In this document: one piece after another, positions 25,993-34,959 of the stretch
Layout of the letters: each line of letters starts with the position of its first letter
Numbering within the stretch: the stretch's first letter is position 1
Source of the DNA: Pseudomonas spelaei
GTDB lineage: Bacteria; Pseudomonadota; Gammaproteobacteria; Pseudomonadales; Pseudomonadaceae
Assembly (NCBI RefSeq): GCF_009724245.1
Contig: NZ_WNNK01000027.1
Span: forward strand, 1 to 64,000
DNA length: 64,000 nt
Reading direction: 5' to 3'
Translations under genes and position numbers: made by a program
Notes under the pieces: generated by a model
Told to the model about the DNA's origin: nothing
The model's input: the letters and a program-made list of their open reading frames with translations, nothing else
Database searches by the model: none

Positions 25993-26055
25993 GTAGGAAC
26001 GGGATGAAAAAATGTGGTTTATTCAAAATAAACAGCACTTTCCAATTATTCCTAC
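25993..26055. promoter_or_regulatory. Nested inverted repeats in the minDE leader
   Basis: An outer pair GTAGGAA / TTCCTAC (25993-25999, 26049-26055) encloses an inner AT-rich pair GTTTATT / AATAAAC (26017-26023, 26027-26033). They lie in the 208-base gap between minC and minD, which otherwise shows no gene. Confidence 0.4.
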
Positions 26056-26121
26056 GCAAGTTTTGCCGTTTTCGCTGTGCTATCAGAGTCTAGAGATGCT
26101 TGGAAAATGCGGCAGTATCCG

Positions 26122-26859
26122 TTAAAGACGAACGATGTTCAACACATCGCCCGACAGGCTGACTTGTACCCCGGCCCCCCACAGTGGATCGCGGCGCAAA
26201 TCTTCCGAAACCTTGTACTGGCCTGCGATCGACACTAGCTCAGCAGTCAACTGCTGGCAAAAAATCCGGGCCTTGGTATCACCCTTGATGCCAGCCAGTG
26301 CACGACCCCGCATGGGACCGTATACATGGATATTGCCATCGGCGAGAAGTTCCGCTCCAGGGCTGACCGGGGCGATGACTACCAAATCGCCACCCTGGGC
26401 ATAAATCTGCTGTCCGCCGCGTACGGGCGAGGTAATGATCTTGGTTGGCTTGACCGTGGGCTCCGGCGGTTTCTCCGGTTTTTTCTTCACTTCGCCTTCC
26501 AGCGGATCCAGCGCACGCTCGCGAGCGCCGGACGGTGGCAATACAGGCAATTCAATGGCAATGGCGGCGGCGATGTCTTCGATGCGGTTGGCACGAATCG
26601 CCAGGGTACGCAGGCCATGGGAGCGGCACACACGCATCAATCCCGGCAGATCAACCGCGCCTTGGCCGGCGGGCAGTTTATCCAGGGCCAGCACCAGCGG
26701 GGCGTTATTGAAGAAGTTCGGCGCCAGGGCGACCTTGGCGGCGAGCTGGCGATCCAGGGCATCAAGGTCGTTGCGGGCCAGTTCCAGCACGGTAATGGCG
26801 AGCATGCTGCCTTTCAGCTGGAACACGGGATCTTGGTCTAGCGGTTCGGTTTGGCTCAT
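26122..26859 (-). CDS. minC: Septum-site inhibitor MinC
   Basis: A 245-residue protein from ATG 26859 (MSQTEPLDQDPVFQLKGSM), the start expected from the P. aeruginosa family; in-frame starts at 26868 and 26883 exist and no candidate has a clear ribosome site. The N-terminal FtsZ-inhibiting domain (1-110) is joined by a Lys/Pro-rich linker (EVKKKPEKPPEPTVKPTK) to the C-terminal beta-helix domain with VRGGQQIYAQGGDLVV and GNIHVYGPMRGRALAG, which binds MinD. It blocks FtsZ ring formation near the poles. Confidence 0.95.
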   Translation of the reverse strand: MSQTEPLDQDPVFQLKGSMLAITVLELARNDLDALDRQLAAKVALAPNFFNNAPLVLALDKLPAGQGAVDLPGLMRVCRSHGLRTLAIRANRIEDIAAAIAIELPVLPPSGARERALDPLEGEVKKKPEKPPEPTVKPTKIITSPVRGGQQIYAQGGDLVVIAPVSPGAELLADGNIHVYGPMRGRALAGIKGDTKARIFCQQLTAELVSIAGQYKVSEDLRRDPLWGAGVQVSLSGDVLNIVRL

Positions 26860-26979
26860 GGTCGGCATAAAGCGGCTTGTCACGAAAAGTGTCGAGACTT
26901 ATAACGAGAACATCCGCGAGCCGCAAGCCGGGTCGAACCGTTGTAGAATGCGCGGCCCTTGTCTTTACCGGAATCTGTA

Positions 26980-27915
26980 ATGGATCGCCCGCGTTTTCGA
27001 GCTGTATTTTTTCACCCGCGTTTTTGGCTGTTATGGCTGGGACTCGGCCTGCTGTGGCTGGTCACACAGTTGCCGTACCGGGTTTTACTGGGGATTGGCC
27101 GCGCGCTCGGTGCGGGAATGTACCGAGTGGCCGGTGAACGTCGCCGCATCGCCGCACGAAACCTGGAACTGTGTTTCCCGGAAAAGTCCGCCAAAGAGCG
27201 TAAACATCTGCTCAAGGAAAATTTTGCCTCCACCGGTATTGCCTTCTTCGAGATGGCCATGAGCTGGTGGTGGTCCAAACCACGCCTGGCGCGACTGGCC
27301 CATGTCGAAGGGCTTGAACACCTCAAGCAGGCCCAGTTGGAAGGCAAGGGCGTGATCTTGATGGCCCTGCATTTCACTACCCTGGAAATCGGCGCCGCCT
27401 TGCTGGGGCAGAAGCACACCATTGACGGTATGTACCGTGAGCACGGCAACCCGCTGTTCGATTTCGTCCAGCGCCGTGGCCGCGAGCGGCATAATCTTGA
27501 CTCCCTGGCGGTAGAGCGCGAGGACGTGCGCGGCATGCTCAAGCTACTGCGGTCTGGCCGCGCCATCTGGTACGCACCGGACCAGGACTACGGTGCCAAA
27601 CAAAGTATCTTCGTGCCGTTGTTCGGTATTCAGGCGGCGACCGTCACGGCCACCAGTAAATTCGCCCGCCTGGGCAAGGCGTTGGTCGTGCCCTTTACTC
27701 AGGAGCGCTTGGCTGATGGCAACGGTTATCGGTTGGTGATCCACCCGCCGCTGACTGATTTTCCGGGTGAAACCGACGAAGTCGACTGCCTGCGCATCAA
27801 CCAGTGGGTGGAGGTGTCCGTCCGTGAATGCCCCGAGCAATACCTGTGGACCCACCGCCGCTTCAAGAGCCGGCCGCCGGGTGAGCCTAAACTGTACGAA
27901 AAGCGCCGTCGTTGA
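26980..27915 (+). CDS. Lipid A lauroyl acyltransferase HtrB/LpxL type
   Basis: A 311-residue protein starting at ATG 26980. A hydrophobic N-terminal helix (FWLLWLGLGLLWLVTQLPY) anchors it in the inner membrane. The acyltransferase motif HX4E is LHFTTLEIG, followed by MYREHGNPLFD and a late segment with PDQDYG (about 200). It adds a secondary lauroyl chain to Kdo2-lipid IVA on the cytoplasmic face. It is divergent from minC, as I recall for P. aeruginosa PA3242 (HtrB1). Confidence 0.94.
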   Translation: MDRPRFRAVFFHPRFWLLWLGLGLLWLVTQLPYRVLLGIGRALGAGMYRVAGERRRIAARNLELCFPEKSAKERKHLLKENFASTGIAFFEMAMSWWWSKPRLARLAHVEGLEHLKQAQLEGKGVILMALHFTTLEIGAALLGQKHTIDGMYREHGNPLFDFVQRRGRERHNLDSLAVEREDVRGMLKLLRSGRAIWYAPDQDYGAKQSIFVPLFGIQAATVTATSKFARLGKALVVPFTQERLADGNGYRLVIHPPLTDFPGETDEVDCLRINQWVEVSVRECPEQYLWTHRRFKSRPPGEPKLYEKRRR

Positions 27916-27947
27916 TGTGATGTCCCCACGCACCATGGAGTGATGCA

Positions 27948-29102
27948 ATGCGCCCAGCTGAACCGGTCACAGGCTTGATTCTTTCCGGCGGCGGGGCGCG
28001 AGCCGCCTATCAGGTGGGGGTGTTGGCAGCCATTGCCGAGTTGTTGCCGCCGGGGGCGGCCAATCCGTTTCCGGTGATCGTTGGCACGTCCGCGGGGGCG
28101 ATCAATGCGGTCAGCCTGGCCAGCGGCGCGATGGACTTCAAAGCCGCGATCGTGCGGCTGACCGCCTTCTGGCAGGGCTTTCGCAGCCATCTGGTGCTGC
28201 GCAGTGACTGGCCCGGAGTGATTCGCCAGGCCAGTCGATTCTTTGGCCATAGCCTGTTGGGTTTCGGGGCGCCATTGCCGGTGGCGTTGCTCGACAGCTC
28301 GCCGCTGCGGGATCTGCTTCAAGACAAACTGCACCTGGAAGGTATCGACGAAGCGATCCGGCAGAAACACTTGCACGCGGTGGCTGTCACCGCCTTCGGC
28401 TACGAGTCGGGGCAGGCGGTGACGTTCTACCAGGGCGGCGGCACCATTGATGCGTGGCTACGCCATCGACGTATCGGTGTGCCCACTCAGTTGACCGTTG
28501 AGCATTTGCTGGCCAGCTCGGCGATCCCATTGCTGTTTGCACCGGTCAAACTCGATCAGGAATATTTCGGCGACGGTGCGGTGCGTCAGTCGGCGCCGAT
28601 CAGCCCGGCGTTGCACCTGGGGGCCAGCCGTGTGCTGGTGGTGGGCGTCAGTGGCAACCCACGAGGGCTTGACCCTTCAAACCCCTTGCAACGCACCTAC
28701 AGCGGTCTGGAGCCCACCCTGGCACAGATCGGTGGGCATATGCTCAACAGTACCTTCATCGATAGCCTGGAAAGTGACATCGAGTTGTTGGAGCGCCTGA
28801 ACCAGTTCAGTCGTTTGTTGCCGGTCAACAGTGCCGCGCAAGGCCTGGCGCCGGTGGACGTGCTGGTGATTGCGCCGAGCCAGCCTATCGACGAGATTGC
28901 GGCCCGTCATCGCCAGGAATTGCCGGCGGCGTTGCGCCTGTTCCTGCGTGGCCCGGGGGCAACCAAGACCAGTGGCGCGGGGGTGCTCAGTTACTTGTTG
29001 TTCGAAGCGGGGTATTGCAGCGAACTGATTGAGCTGGGGCGGCGGGATGCGTTGGCCAAGTGTGAGGAGTTGAAGCGGTTTCTTGGCCTGGCGCCGAGCT
29101 GA
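27948..29102 (+). CDS. Patatin-like phospholipase
   Basis: A 384-residue protein with GGAG before the ATG. The patatin features are an N-terminal oxyanion loop GLILSGGGARAAYQVGVL, the nucleophile elbow VGTSAGAIN (Ser), and the catalytic Asp in YFGDGAVRQ. It should act as a Ser-Asp lipid acyl hydrolase. No signal peptide is present, so it is cytoplasmic or membrane-associated. It follows the lipid A acyltransferase by 32 bases and is probably in its operon, which suggests a role in envelope lipid turnover (inference). Confidence 0.9.
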   Translation: MRPAEPVTGLILSGGGARAAYQVGVLAAIAELLPPGAANPFPVIVGTSAGAINAVSLASGAMDFKAAIVRLTAFWQGFRSHLVLRSDWPGVIRQASRFFGHSLLGFGAPLPVALLDSSPLRDLLQDKLHLEGIDEAIRQKHLHAVAVTAFGYESGQAVTFYQGGGTIDAWLRHRRIGVPTQLTVEHLLASSAIPLLFAPVKLDQEYFGDGAVRQSAPISPALHLGASRVLVVGVSGNPRGLDPSNPLQRTYSGLEPTLAQIGGHMLNSTFIDSLESDIELLERLNQFSRLLPVNSAAQGLAPVDVLVIAPSQPIDEIAARHRQELPAALRLFLRGPGATKTSGAGVLSYLLFEAGYCSELIELGRRDALAKCEELKRFLGLAPS

Positions 29103-29103
29103 A

Positions 29104-29192
29104 TGTGGGAGCTGGCTTGCCTGCGATAGAGGTGGGTCAGTCAATGCATTTGGCACAGACACACCGCAATCGCAGGCAAGCCAGCTCCCACA
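29104..29192. repeat. REP pair abutting the patatin stop codon
   Basis: TGTGGGAGCTGGCTTGCCTG at 29104 begins two bases after the stop, and its complement ends at 29192, close to the end of the converging porin gene. Confidence 0.9.
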
Positions 29193-29210
29193 TGGGGGCG
29201 TGGTTAGCCG

Positions 29211-29996
29211 TTAGAAGTGATACTTGACCAGCAGACTCGCCGTGTCCTGGTTGGTCTCGAACGCGCGCGTGTCCTGGACGCCGTACTTGTTCTTCCAGTA
29301 GTCGTATTCGATACCGACATACAACTGCTTCTCGCCCCAATGCAGCGCCTTGCCCAGGTCATATTTGATCTGTGGGTTGATGTGCAAGTTGGCGTGGTAA
29401 GTACCACGGGAGTTTTTATCGTTGTCTACCACCCAGTCGAGGTAGCCGTCGATCAGCACGTTGGAGTTACCCACGGGGATGGTGTACGACCACACCGGCG
29501 TGATCTGCCAGATGTTGTCACCCGGGCGACCGCCTTCGGTCTGGCGCTGGTAGAAGTTCAACTGGAAATAGTCGAAGCCGGGGATCGCCAGGTCGAAACC
29601 AGGGCCCACCAGATACGAGTCGGTATCGCCTTCGCCGAACTCGTAAGTGAACGCCAGCAATACATCCTTGATCGGGCCGAAGGACAGGTCCTTGTCGAAG
29701 ATCTTGCCGAAAGACAGGCGCGGGCTGAACTCACCGTAGTAAGTATTCGGGCCGACGTTGCCGTCTTCCTTGCCGTTGTAAAAAATGCGGTCGAGGAAGA
29801 AGAAGTTGTCGCCATACTTCCAGGCATCGGCATGTTCAAAGGTGACGGTTTGCTGGATCTGTGGGTTGATGGTGAAGTTCTTGCCCCACAGGTACGTCAG
29901 GCTGTTGTTCTGCCACTGCAGCAAATCACCGGCCATGGTCTGGCCGCCAGCCAACAGAGTTCCTGCCAGCATCAGGCCTTTCAATGTAGCTTTCAT
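29211..29996 (-). CDS. Tsx/OmpK-family outer-membrane nucleoside channel
   Basis: A 261-residue protein with a signal peptide (about 1-22, ending QTMAG) and GGGAG before the start. The alternating aromatic strands and the terminal Phe (SLLVKYHF) mark an outer-membrane beta-barrel. The Tsx/OmpK features SLTYLWGKNF near the N-terminus and GVQDTRAFETNQ near the end are present. The channel lets nucleosides or related purines through the outer membrane, which fits the urate and purine genes that follow upstream on the same strand. Confidence 0.9.
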   Translation of the reverse strand: MKATLKGLMLAGTLLAGGQTMAGDLLQWQNNSLTYLWGKNFTINPQIQQTVTFEHADAWKYGDNFFFLDRIFYNGKEDGNVGPNTYYGEFSPRLSFGKIFDKDLSFGPIKDVLLAFTYEFGEGDTDSYLVGPGFDLAIPGFDYFQLNFYQRQTEGGRPGDNIWQITPVWSYTIPVGNSNVLIDGYLDWVVDNDKNSRGTYHANLHINPQIKYDLGKALHWGEKQLYVGIEYDYWKNKYGVQDTRAFETNQDTASLLVKYHF

Positions 29997-30445
29997 TCGG
30001 TTGCTCCCAAGTTAAGGTTTTTTAGTTTTCTTCGACACAGGCGCTCTGGTGTGGCGCCTTTTGGTTCGCTGCAAAAATCGTCCGTCTGGTCAGCTTTAAT
30101 GCTTTTAGCAAGAGCTGCGCCAAGGTGTTCGAAAAGCCAATAAAACGCCGCCGGCTGCGTTCAACGCAGTCGAGTCCAGAGGTTTTTTGTGCACGTTGGC
30201 GCTGACATCGGGCCGGGATAAGTTGGCCTGGCAGTCAGCTTTTACATTTGCTGTTTTTTTTTGAGTCGACATGAGCGGGCGCGGAGAATACTGACTCCCG
30301 TGCCTGTGCTCAAGTGCGCCGTTACAGAGCGCGTGGGGCGAGAATGGGGCGCGGCGTGTGGCCGGCCCCGGGTGAATGGTGTGCATGGTGTTGCTCCCTG
30401 ATCGTTCTTATTGTTGTTGTGACGCCGGGTGAGCTGTTTTCTGAA
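29997..30445. other. Intergenic region without a recognised gene
   Basis: A 449-base gap between the nucleoside channel and the purine permease. The part near 30000 contains the channel gene's leader and ribosome site. A frame on the minus strand (30105-30386) has biased, low-complexity composition and no ribosome site, so I reject it. No clear terminator or repeat was found. Confidence 0.6.
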
Positions 30446-31801
30446 TCAGTGTTGGTGAGCGTGTTCGTTGGCCGCAGCCCGTTCGGCGCCGCCCAGGATG
30501 TTGAACAACAGGTTCAGCGACAACGCGCTGAGGGTCGCCATAGCGATGCCGCTGTGGGTGATCGGGCTCATCCACAACGGCAACTGCGCGAAGAACTCCG
30601 GTCGCACCACTGGAATCAGGCCCATGCCAATGCTCACCGCCACCAGCAACTGGTTACGACGGTCGGCGATGTCGGCTTCCTGGAGAATCTTGATCCCGGT
30701 GGCCGCCACCATACCGAACATGGCGATGGCCGCGCCGCCGAGTACCGCCGGCGGAATCGAGGCCACCAGGAACGCCGCCTTGGGCAGCAGGCTGAGTACA
30801 ATCAGAAAGCCTCCGGCAACGATGGTCACCGAGCGGCAGCGCACACCGGTCATTTGCACCAGGCCGATGTTTTGCGCGAAAGAGGAATGGGTGAAGGTGT
30901 TGAAGAACCCGGCGAAGAATGATGCCCCGGCGTCACACAGCAGGCCACGACGCAGCATTTTTGGCGTGACTTCCTGGCCGGTGATCTTGCCCAGGGCCAG
31001 GAACATCCCGGTGGACTCGACGAAGATAATCACCACCACCAGGCACATCGACAGAATCGGCGCCAACTCGAATTTGGGCATGCCGAAATGCAACGGCGTC
31101 ACCACTTGCACCCAGGGCGCCTGAGCCAGGCCGCTGAGGTCGACCATGCCAATCATCCCGCACAACCCGTAACCGAGGGCCATGCCGATCAGCACCGAGA
31201 TATTGACCCAGAAGCCACGCATGAAGCGATTGATCAGCAAAATGGTGGCCAGCACCAGGGCGGCAATGGCCAGGTAAATCGGTGAGCCAAACTGTACGGC
31301 AGCGGCACCGCCGCCCGCCCAGTTAACGGCAACGGGGAATAACGAAAGACCGATGGCGGTGATGACGGTGCCGGTCACCAGCGGTGGAAAGAAACGCACC
31401 ACCTTGGACATGAAAGGCGCAATCACAATACCGAAGAAACCGGCCGCGATGGTCGCGCCGAAGATCCCTTGCAGGCCGATGCCAGGCATGCCCGCCATGG
31501 CAACCATGCTGCCAACCGCCGCGAAACTGGCGCCCATCATCACCGGCATGCGAATGCCCACCGGGCCGATGCCGAAGGATTGCACCATGGTGGCGATGCC
31601 CGCCACCAGCAGGTCGGCGTTGATCAGAAAAGCGATCTCTTCACGACTCAAACCCGCGGCTTGTCCGATGATCAGCGGCACTGCGACCGCACCGCCGTAC
31701 ATCAGCAATACGTGTTGCAGGCCTACCAGAATCAGTTGCAACAGGGGTAGCCGCACCATGGCGGGTGCGGCAGGAATCTGCGGTTCGGCTAACTCGGACA
31801 T
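30446..31801 (-). CDS. NCS2 urate/xanthine permease
   Basis: A 451-residue membrane protein with CCGAGGTG before the start and about 14 helices. The NCS2 signature regions are visible: VGLQHVLLMYGGAVAVPLIIG at helix 1 and the purine-binding segment VFVESTGMF-like (IIFVESTGMFLALGKITG), with a later NIGLVQMTGVRCR. This is the UacT/PbuX type that imports urate or xanthine with protons. It lies next to the urate oxidation genes on the same strand, so urate is the likely substrate. A REP pair separates it from puuD. Confidence 0.93.
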   Translation of the reverse strand: MSELAEPQIPAAPAMVRLPLLQLILVGLQHVLLMYGGAVAVPLIIGQAAGLSREEIAFLINADLLVAGIATMVQSFGIGPVGIRMPVMMGASFAAVGSMVAMAGMPGIGLQGIFGATIAAGFFGIVIAPFMSKVVRFFPPLVTGTVITAIGLSLFPVAVNWAGGGAAAVQFGSPIYLAIAALVLATILLINRFMRGFWVNISVLIGMALGYGLCGMIGMVDLSGLAQAPWVQVVTPLHFGMPKFELAPILSMCLVVVIIFVESTGMFLALGKITGQEVTPKMLRRGLLCDAGASFFAGFFNTFTHSSFAQNIGLVQMTGVRCRSVTIVAGGFLIVLSLLPKAAFLVASIPPAVLGGAAIAMFGMVAATGIKILQEADIADRRNQLLVAVSIGMGLIPVVRPEFFAQLPLWMSPITHSGIAMATLSALSLNLLFNILGGAERAAANEHAHQH

Positions 31802-31855
31802 GCAACACCTCGGATCTTTTTATTTTTGTGTTGTTGGACAACCGCTGCGCGGTTG

Positions 31856-31926
31856 ATCGCGGGCAAGCCCGCTCCCACATTGGTTTGTGAATACATTCAA
31901 GTGTGGGAGCGGGCTTGCCCGCGATA
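31856..31926. repeat. REP pair of the GCGGGC subtype, tail-to-tail
   Basis: ATCGCGGGCAAGCCCGCTCC at 31856 and its complement ending at 31926. The units are arranged in the opposite way to most pairs here: the conserved GTGGGAGC ends face inwards. Confidence 0.85.
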
Positions 31927-31949
31927 GCGGCCGTCAGTGCGCCGCAGGT

Positions 31950-33248
31950 TTAGTTGGTACGCGCCCCCTGATTGATCCAGGTGCCAATCAAATCCCGTTC
32001 CTGCTGGGTCATCTGGGTGATGTTGCCCAACGGCATGATCTGGCTTGCTACAGCCTGTGCCTGAATCCGAGGCGCCATTTGCTGGATCTGCTGCGGTGTA
32101 TCAAACATCACCCCGGCAGGCGCTGCGCTGAACAACGGGCTGGTGGGTTTGGCCGAATGGCATACGGCGCAGCGTTCCTGAATCACGCTGTGCACTTTTC
32201 CAAAGTCCGTTGATGCCTGAGCAGGCGCAGCTTCGGCAGCCGGTGCAGGTGCGGCGGGTGCAGCTGGCTTGAGTCCACCCCCCAGCGCGGTTTCCGGCAG
32301 CGGCTGGTACTCGATGGCCGCTGGAGCCTTGGCCACGTCCGGTGCGGTGGCCACAGGTTTCGGACCGGTGACGTACGCCAGGCAAATCATCGCCAGGGCG
32401 CCGACCGGCAAGGTCCAGGCATACTTCTGGCTGTTATGACGGGTGTTGAAGTAGTGACGCACCAACACTGCCGCCACCGCGATCCCGGCCAGGATCAACC
32501 AGTTGTACTGGCTGCCGTAGGTGCTCGGGAAGTGGTTGCTGATCATGATGAACAGCACGGGCAGGGTGAAGTAGTTGTTGTGCCGCGAACGCAGTAAGCC
32601 CTTGGCTGGCAGCGCTGGATCCGGTGTGCGGTTTTCCGCGATGGCTGCCACCAGCGCGCGCTGGGCCGGCATGATGATGCGGAACACGTTACCGACCATG
32701 ATGGTGCCGATCACGGCACCCACATGCAGGTAAGCACCGCGACCGCTGAACACCTTGCTGAAGCCATAGGCGGCGGCAATCAATAGCACGAACAGGATCA
32801 AACCGAGCAGGGCAGGGCGCTTGCCCAGGGCCGAGTCGCAGAGAAAGGAGTAGACGAACCAGCCCACGAACAGTGAGCCAATGCCCAGCAGCACACCTTC
32901 CGGACCACTGAGGCTGCTGCCCGGGGCCAGCAGGTACAAGGTCGGGTTGGCGTAGAACACCACGCACAGCAGCGCGACGCCCGACATCCAGGTGAAATAG
33001 GCTTCCCATTTGAACCAGTGCAGGTTGTCCGGCATGGTCGGCGGGGCCAGTTTGTATTTTTCCAGGTGGTAGATACCGCCACCGTGGATGGCCCACAAGT
33101 CACCGGCCAGGCCGTCCTTGGGGTTGACGCGATTGAGGTTGTTTTCCAGCCAGACGAAGTAGAACGACGCGCCGATCCAGGCGACGCCAGTGATCATATG
33201 AACCCAGCGCACGCTCAGGTTCAGCCATTCCATCAAATGTGCTTCCAC
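31950..33248 (-). CDS. puuD: Membrane urate hydroxylase PuuD with cytochrome c domain
   Basis: A 432-residue protein starting at GTG 33248 (a second ATG at 33233 is possible). The N-terminal about 300 residues hold eight or so helices with WLNLSVRWVHMITGVAWIGASF and LWAIHGGGIYHLEKYKL, the urate oxidase N-terminal domain. An Ala/Pro-rich linker leads to a C-terminal cytochrome c domain with CAVCH (about residue 363). It oxidises urate to 5-hydroxyisourate and hands electrons to the respiratory chain instead of making peroxide. UraH and UraD act next. Confidence 0.94.
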   Translation of the reverse strand: MEAHLMEWLNLSVRWVHMITGVAWIGASFYFVWLENNLNRVNPKDGLAGDLWAIHGGGIYHLEKYKLAPPTMPDNLHWFKWEAYFTWMSGVALLCVVFYANPTLYLLAPGSSLSGPEGVLLGIGSLFVGWFVYSFLCDSALGKRPALLGLILFVLLIAAAYGFSKVFSGRGAYLHVGAVIGTIMVGNVFRIIMPAQRALVAAIAENRTPDPALPAKGLLRSRHNNYFTLPVLFIMISNHFPSTYGSQYNWLILAGIAVAAVLVRHYFNTRHNSQKYAWTLPVGALAMICLAYVTGPKPVATAPDVAKAPAAIEYQPLPETALGGGLKPAAPAAPAPAAEAAPAQASTDFGKVHSVIQERCAVCHSAKPTSPLFSAAPAGVMFDTPQQIQQMAPRIQAQAVASQIMPLGNITQMTQQERDLIGTWINQGARTN

Positions 33249-33298
33249 AGTCTTTACCTCTCGCCTGTCACTCTGTCGTCGAGTGATCAGACCTTCTC

Positions 33299-33802
33299 TT
33301 ATTGGTGGGGGGCGAGGATCAACCGCTCATCCTCTTTGAAAAAATGCTCATCGCAGTTATTGCCTGTGCCACTGCGATCAACCACCAGGAAGTCATCCCG
33401 CTTTTCGATCGTCAGCACCGGGTGGTGCCAAACGCCGCGATGGTAATTAATGCCCTGCCTGCCGTTGGTAACGAAGGCGCGGACCAAGCCCGATACAGGT
33501 TCATCGCCAAGGGGCGCGACCACGATCAGAAAGGGGTTGCCGAGCAGCGGAATAAAAGCCTGGCTGCCCAGCGGGTGTCGCTCCAGCATGCACACCGTCA
33601 GTGGCAAGTCCTGCGCGTCGGCGCGGAAGATGCTGATGATGGCGTTGTCTTCTGGCGTGGCGGTTTGCACCGTCGCCAGTTTATGAAAGCGCATGGTCGA
33701 GCCGTTATTGATCATGAAGTGATCGCTGCCATCGGTTTCGATAACGTCTCCGAAAGGGGCGAAGGCTTCTTTGGTCAGGGGCTCGATCATCAGTGTGCGC
33801 AT
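33299..33802 (-). CDS. allA: Ureidoglycolate lyase
   Basis: A 167-residue protein from ATG 33802; an open frame extends upstream to 33919 through a REP pair and is not used. The cupin-fold features of AllA are visible: PLTKEAFAPFGDVIETDG at the N-terminus, the central LERHPLGSQAFIPL and GINYHRGVWHHPVL. It splits ureidoglycolate into glyoxylate and urea, the final step of the urate route. It is encoded between puuD and the allantoicase gene on the same strand. Confidence 0.94.
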   Translation of the reverse strand: MRTLMIEPLTKEAFAPFGDVIETDGSDHFMINNGSTMRFHKLATVQTATPEDNAIISIFRADAQDLPLTVCMLERHPLGSQAFIPLLGNPFLIVVAPLGDEPVSGLVRAFVTNGRQGINYHRGVWHHPVLTIEKRDDFLVVDRSGTGNNCDEHFFKEDERLILAPHQ

Positions 33803-33845
33803 GGCTGTCTTCTTATCCGGATTCTGTGTTGTTTGTTGTATCGCC

Positions 33846-33910
33846 ATCGCAGGCAAGCCAGCTCCCACACTTGGAATGCATTCCCCTGTGGGAGCTCGCT
33901 TGCCTGCGAT
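33846..33910. repeat. REP pair, tail-to-tail
   Basis: ATCGCAGGCAAGCCAGCTCC at 33846 and TGTGGGAGCTCGCTTGCCTG ending at 33910. The right unit has GCTCGC in place of GCTGGC. It lies between allA and the allantoicase gene. Confidence 0.85.
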
Positions 33911-33922
33911 TGGGTTCACCGC

Positions 33923-34918
33923 TTACTTGGCCACCTTGCCCAGTACCCGCAGGCGGCTCACACCACCATCCGGGAACACGTTCAGGCGAATGTGAGTAAT
34001 CGGCCCCAGTGCCTTGATCTGCTCGGCGAAGGTGTGTTCGGCGTGCATTTCCAGTTTCTGTGCCGGCAGCAGTTCACGCCAGAACAGCGATTGGGTCTCG
34101 ATCTGGCTGTCGGTACCGCCCTTGACGAACGCACCCTGGATCGAGCAGGTGTCCGGGTAGTTGCCCTTGAAGTGCAGGGTGTCGACAACGATCTTCTCGA
34201 TCTCGCCCGGATGGCCCAGGGCGACGATCACCCAGTCATTGCCAGGCGTACGACGACGAGCGGTTTCCCAGCCATCGCCCATGTTGATGCCACGGCCCGG
34301 GTTGAGGATGTTGCTCATGCGGCCAAAGTGTTCATCGGAGCAGGCCAGCGCGCGACCACCGTTCAATGCAGCAGCCAGGTCGACCTGTTCGTTGTCGCCC
34401 ACGGCGGACCAGTCACGGAACGGAATACCGTACACACGCAGACGAGCCACGCCACCATCCGGGTAGATGTTGAAGCGCAGGTGGCTGAACGCCTGGTCGT
34501 TGTTGATTTCGTGGAAGTGATGGCTATTGCCTTGCAGCTCGACGGCCGACAGCACTTCAACCCACTGGGTGTTGGCGTCAGGTTCGCCGCAGGCCAGGAA
34601 GCAGGCTTCCAGGGAGGCCGACGGTGGGAAGTTGCCGGTGAAGAATGAAGTGTCGATGTCCACGCCCTTGATCGAGCCCGGTACGCCCAGGCGAATCACC
34701 GCGCTGTCGTAGCCTTCGAAGCGCTTGCGGCGCGACTCCCAGCCGTCCATCCACTTGCCGTTGTCATCGAACACGCCCTCCTTCCATACGGCCGGGGTCG
34801 GCTGGAACAGTCGGTTGGCGTCAGCGAACCAGTCATCGGTCACCGAGATAATCTTGGTGCCCAGGCGGGCGTCGGCCAGGTTGACGAACTTCTCGAACGG
34901 TACGGCATAAGCTTTCAT
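33923..34918 (-). CDS. alc: Allantoicase
   Basis: A 331-residue protein from ATG 34918. Two copies of the allantoicase repeat are visible: the first begins NLADARLGTKIISVTDDWFA with WMDGWESRRKR, the second has DEHFGRMSNILNPGRGINMG and WETARRRTPGNDW. Each repeat contains an FPDGG/YPDGGVxRLRVxG strand. It hydrolyses allantoate to ureidoglycolate and urea. It sits between uraD and allA on the same strand. Confidence 0.95.
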   Translation of the reverse strand: MKAYAVPFEKFVNLADARLGTKIISVTDDWFADANRLFQPTPAVWKEGVFDDNGKWMDGWESRRKRFEGYDSAVIRLGVPGSIKGVDIDTSFFTGNFPPSASLEACFLACGEPDANTQWVEVLSAVELQGNSHHFHEINNDQAFSHLRFNIYPDGGVARLRVYGIPFRDWSAVGDNEQVDLAAALNGGRALACSDEHFGRMSNILNPGRGINMGDGWETARRRTPGNDWVIVALGHPGEIEKIVVDTLHFKGNYPDTCSIQGAFVKGGTDSQIETQSLFWRELLPAQKLEMHAEHTFAEQIKALGPITHIRLNVFPDGGVSRLRVLGKVAK

Positions 34919-34959
34919 TCTTCTTGTCTGCCTTAAATAGAGTGGCTGGGGATGGTCTG

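Noticed and set aside
30105..30386. 93-codon minus-strand frame before the nucleoside channel
   Set aside because: No ribosome site, low-complexity basic sequence and no hydrophobic or domain pattern.
33803..33919. Longer N-terminus of ureidoglycolate lyase
   Set aside because: The upstream codons are translated REP sequence; the family start falls on the ATG at 33802.
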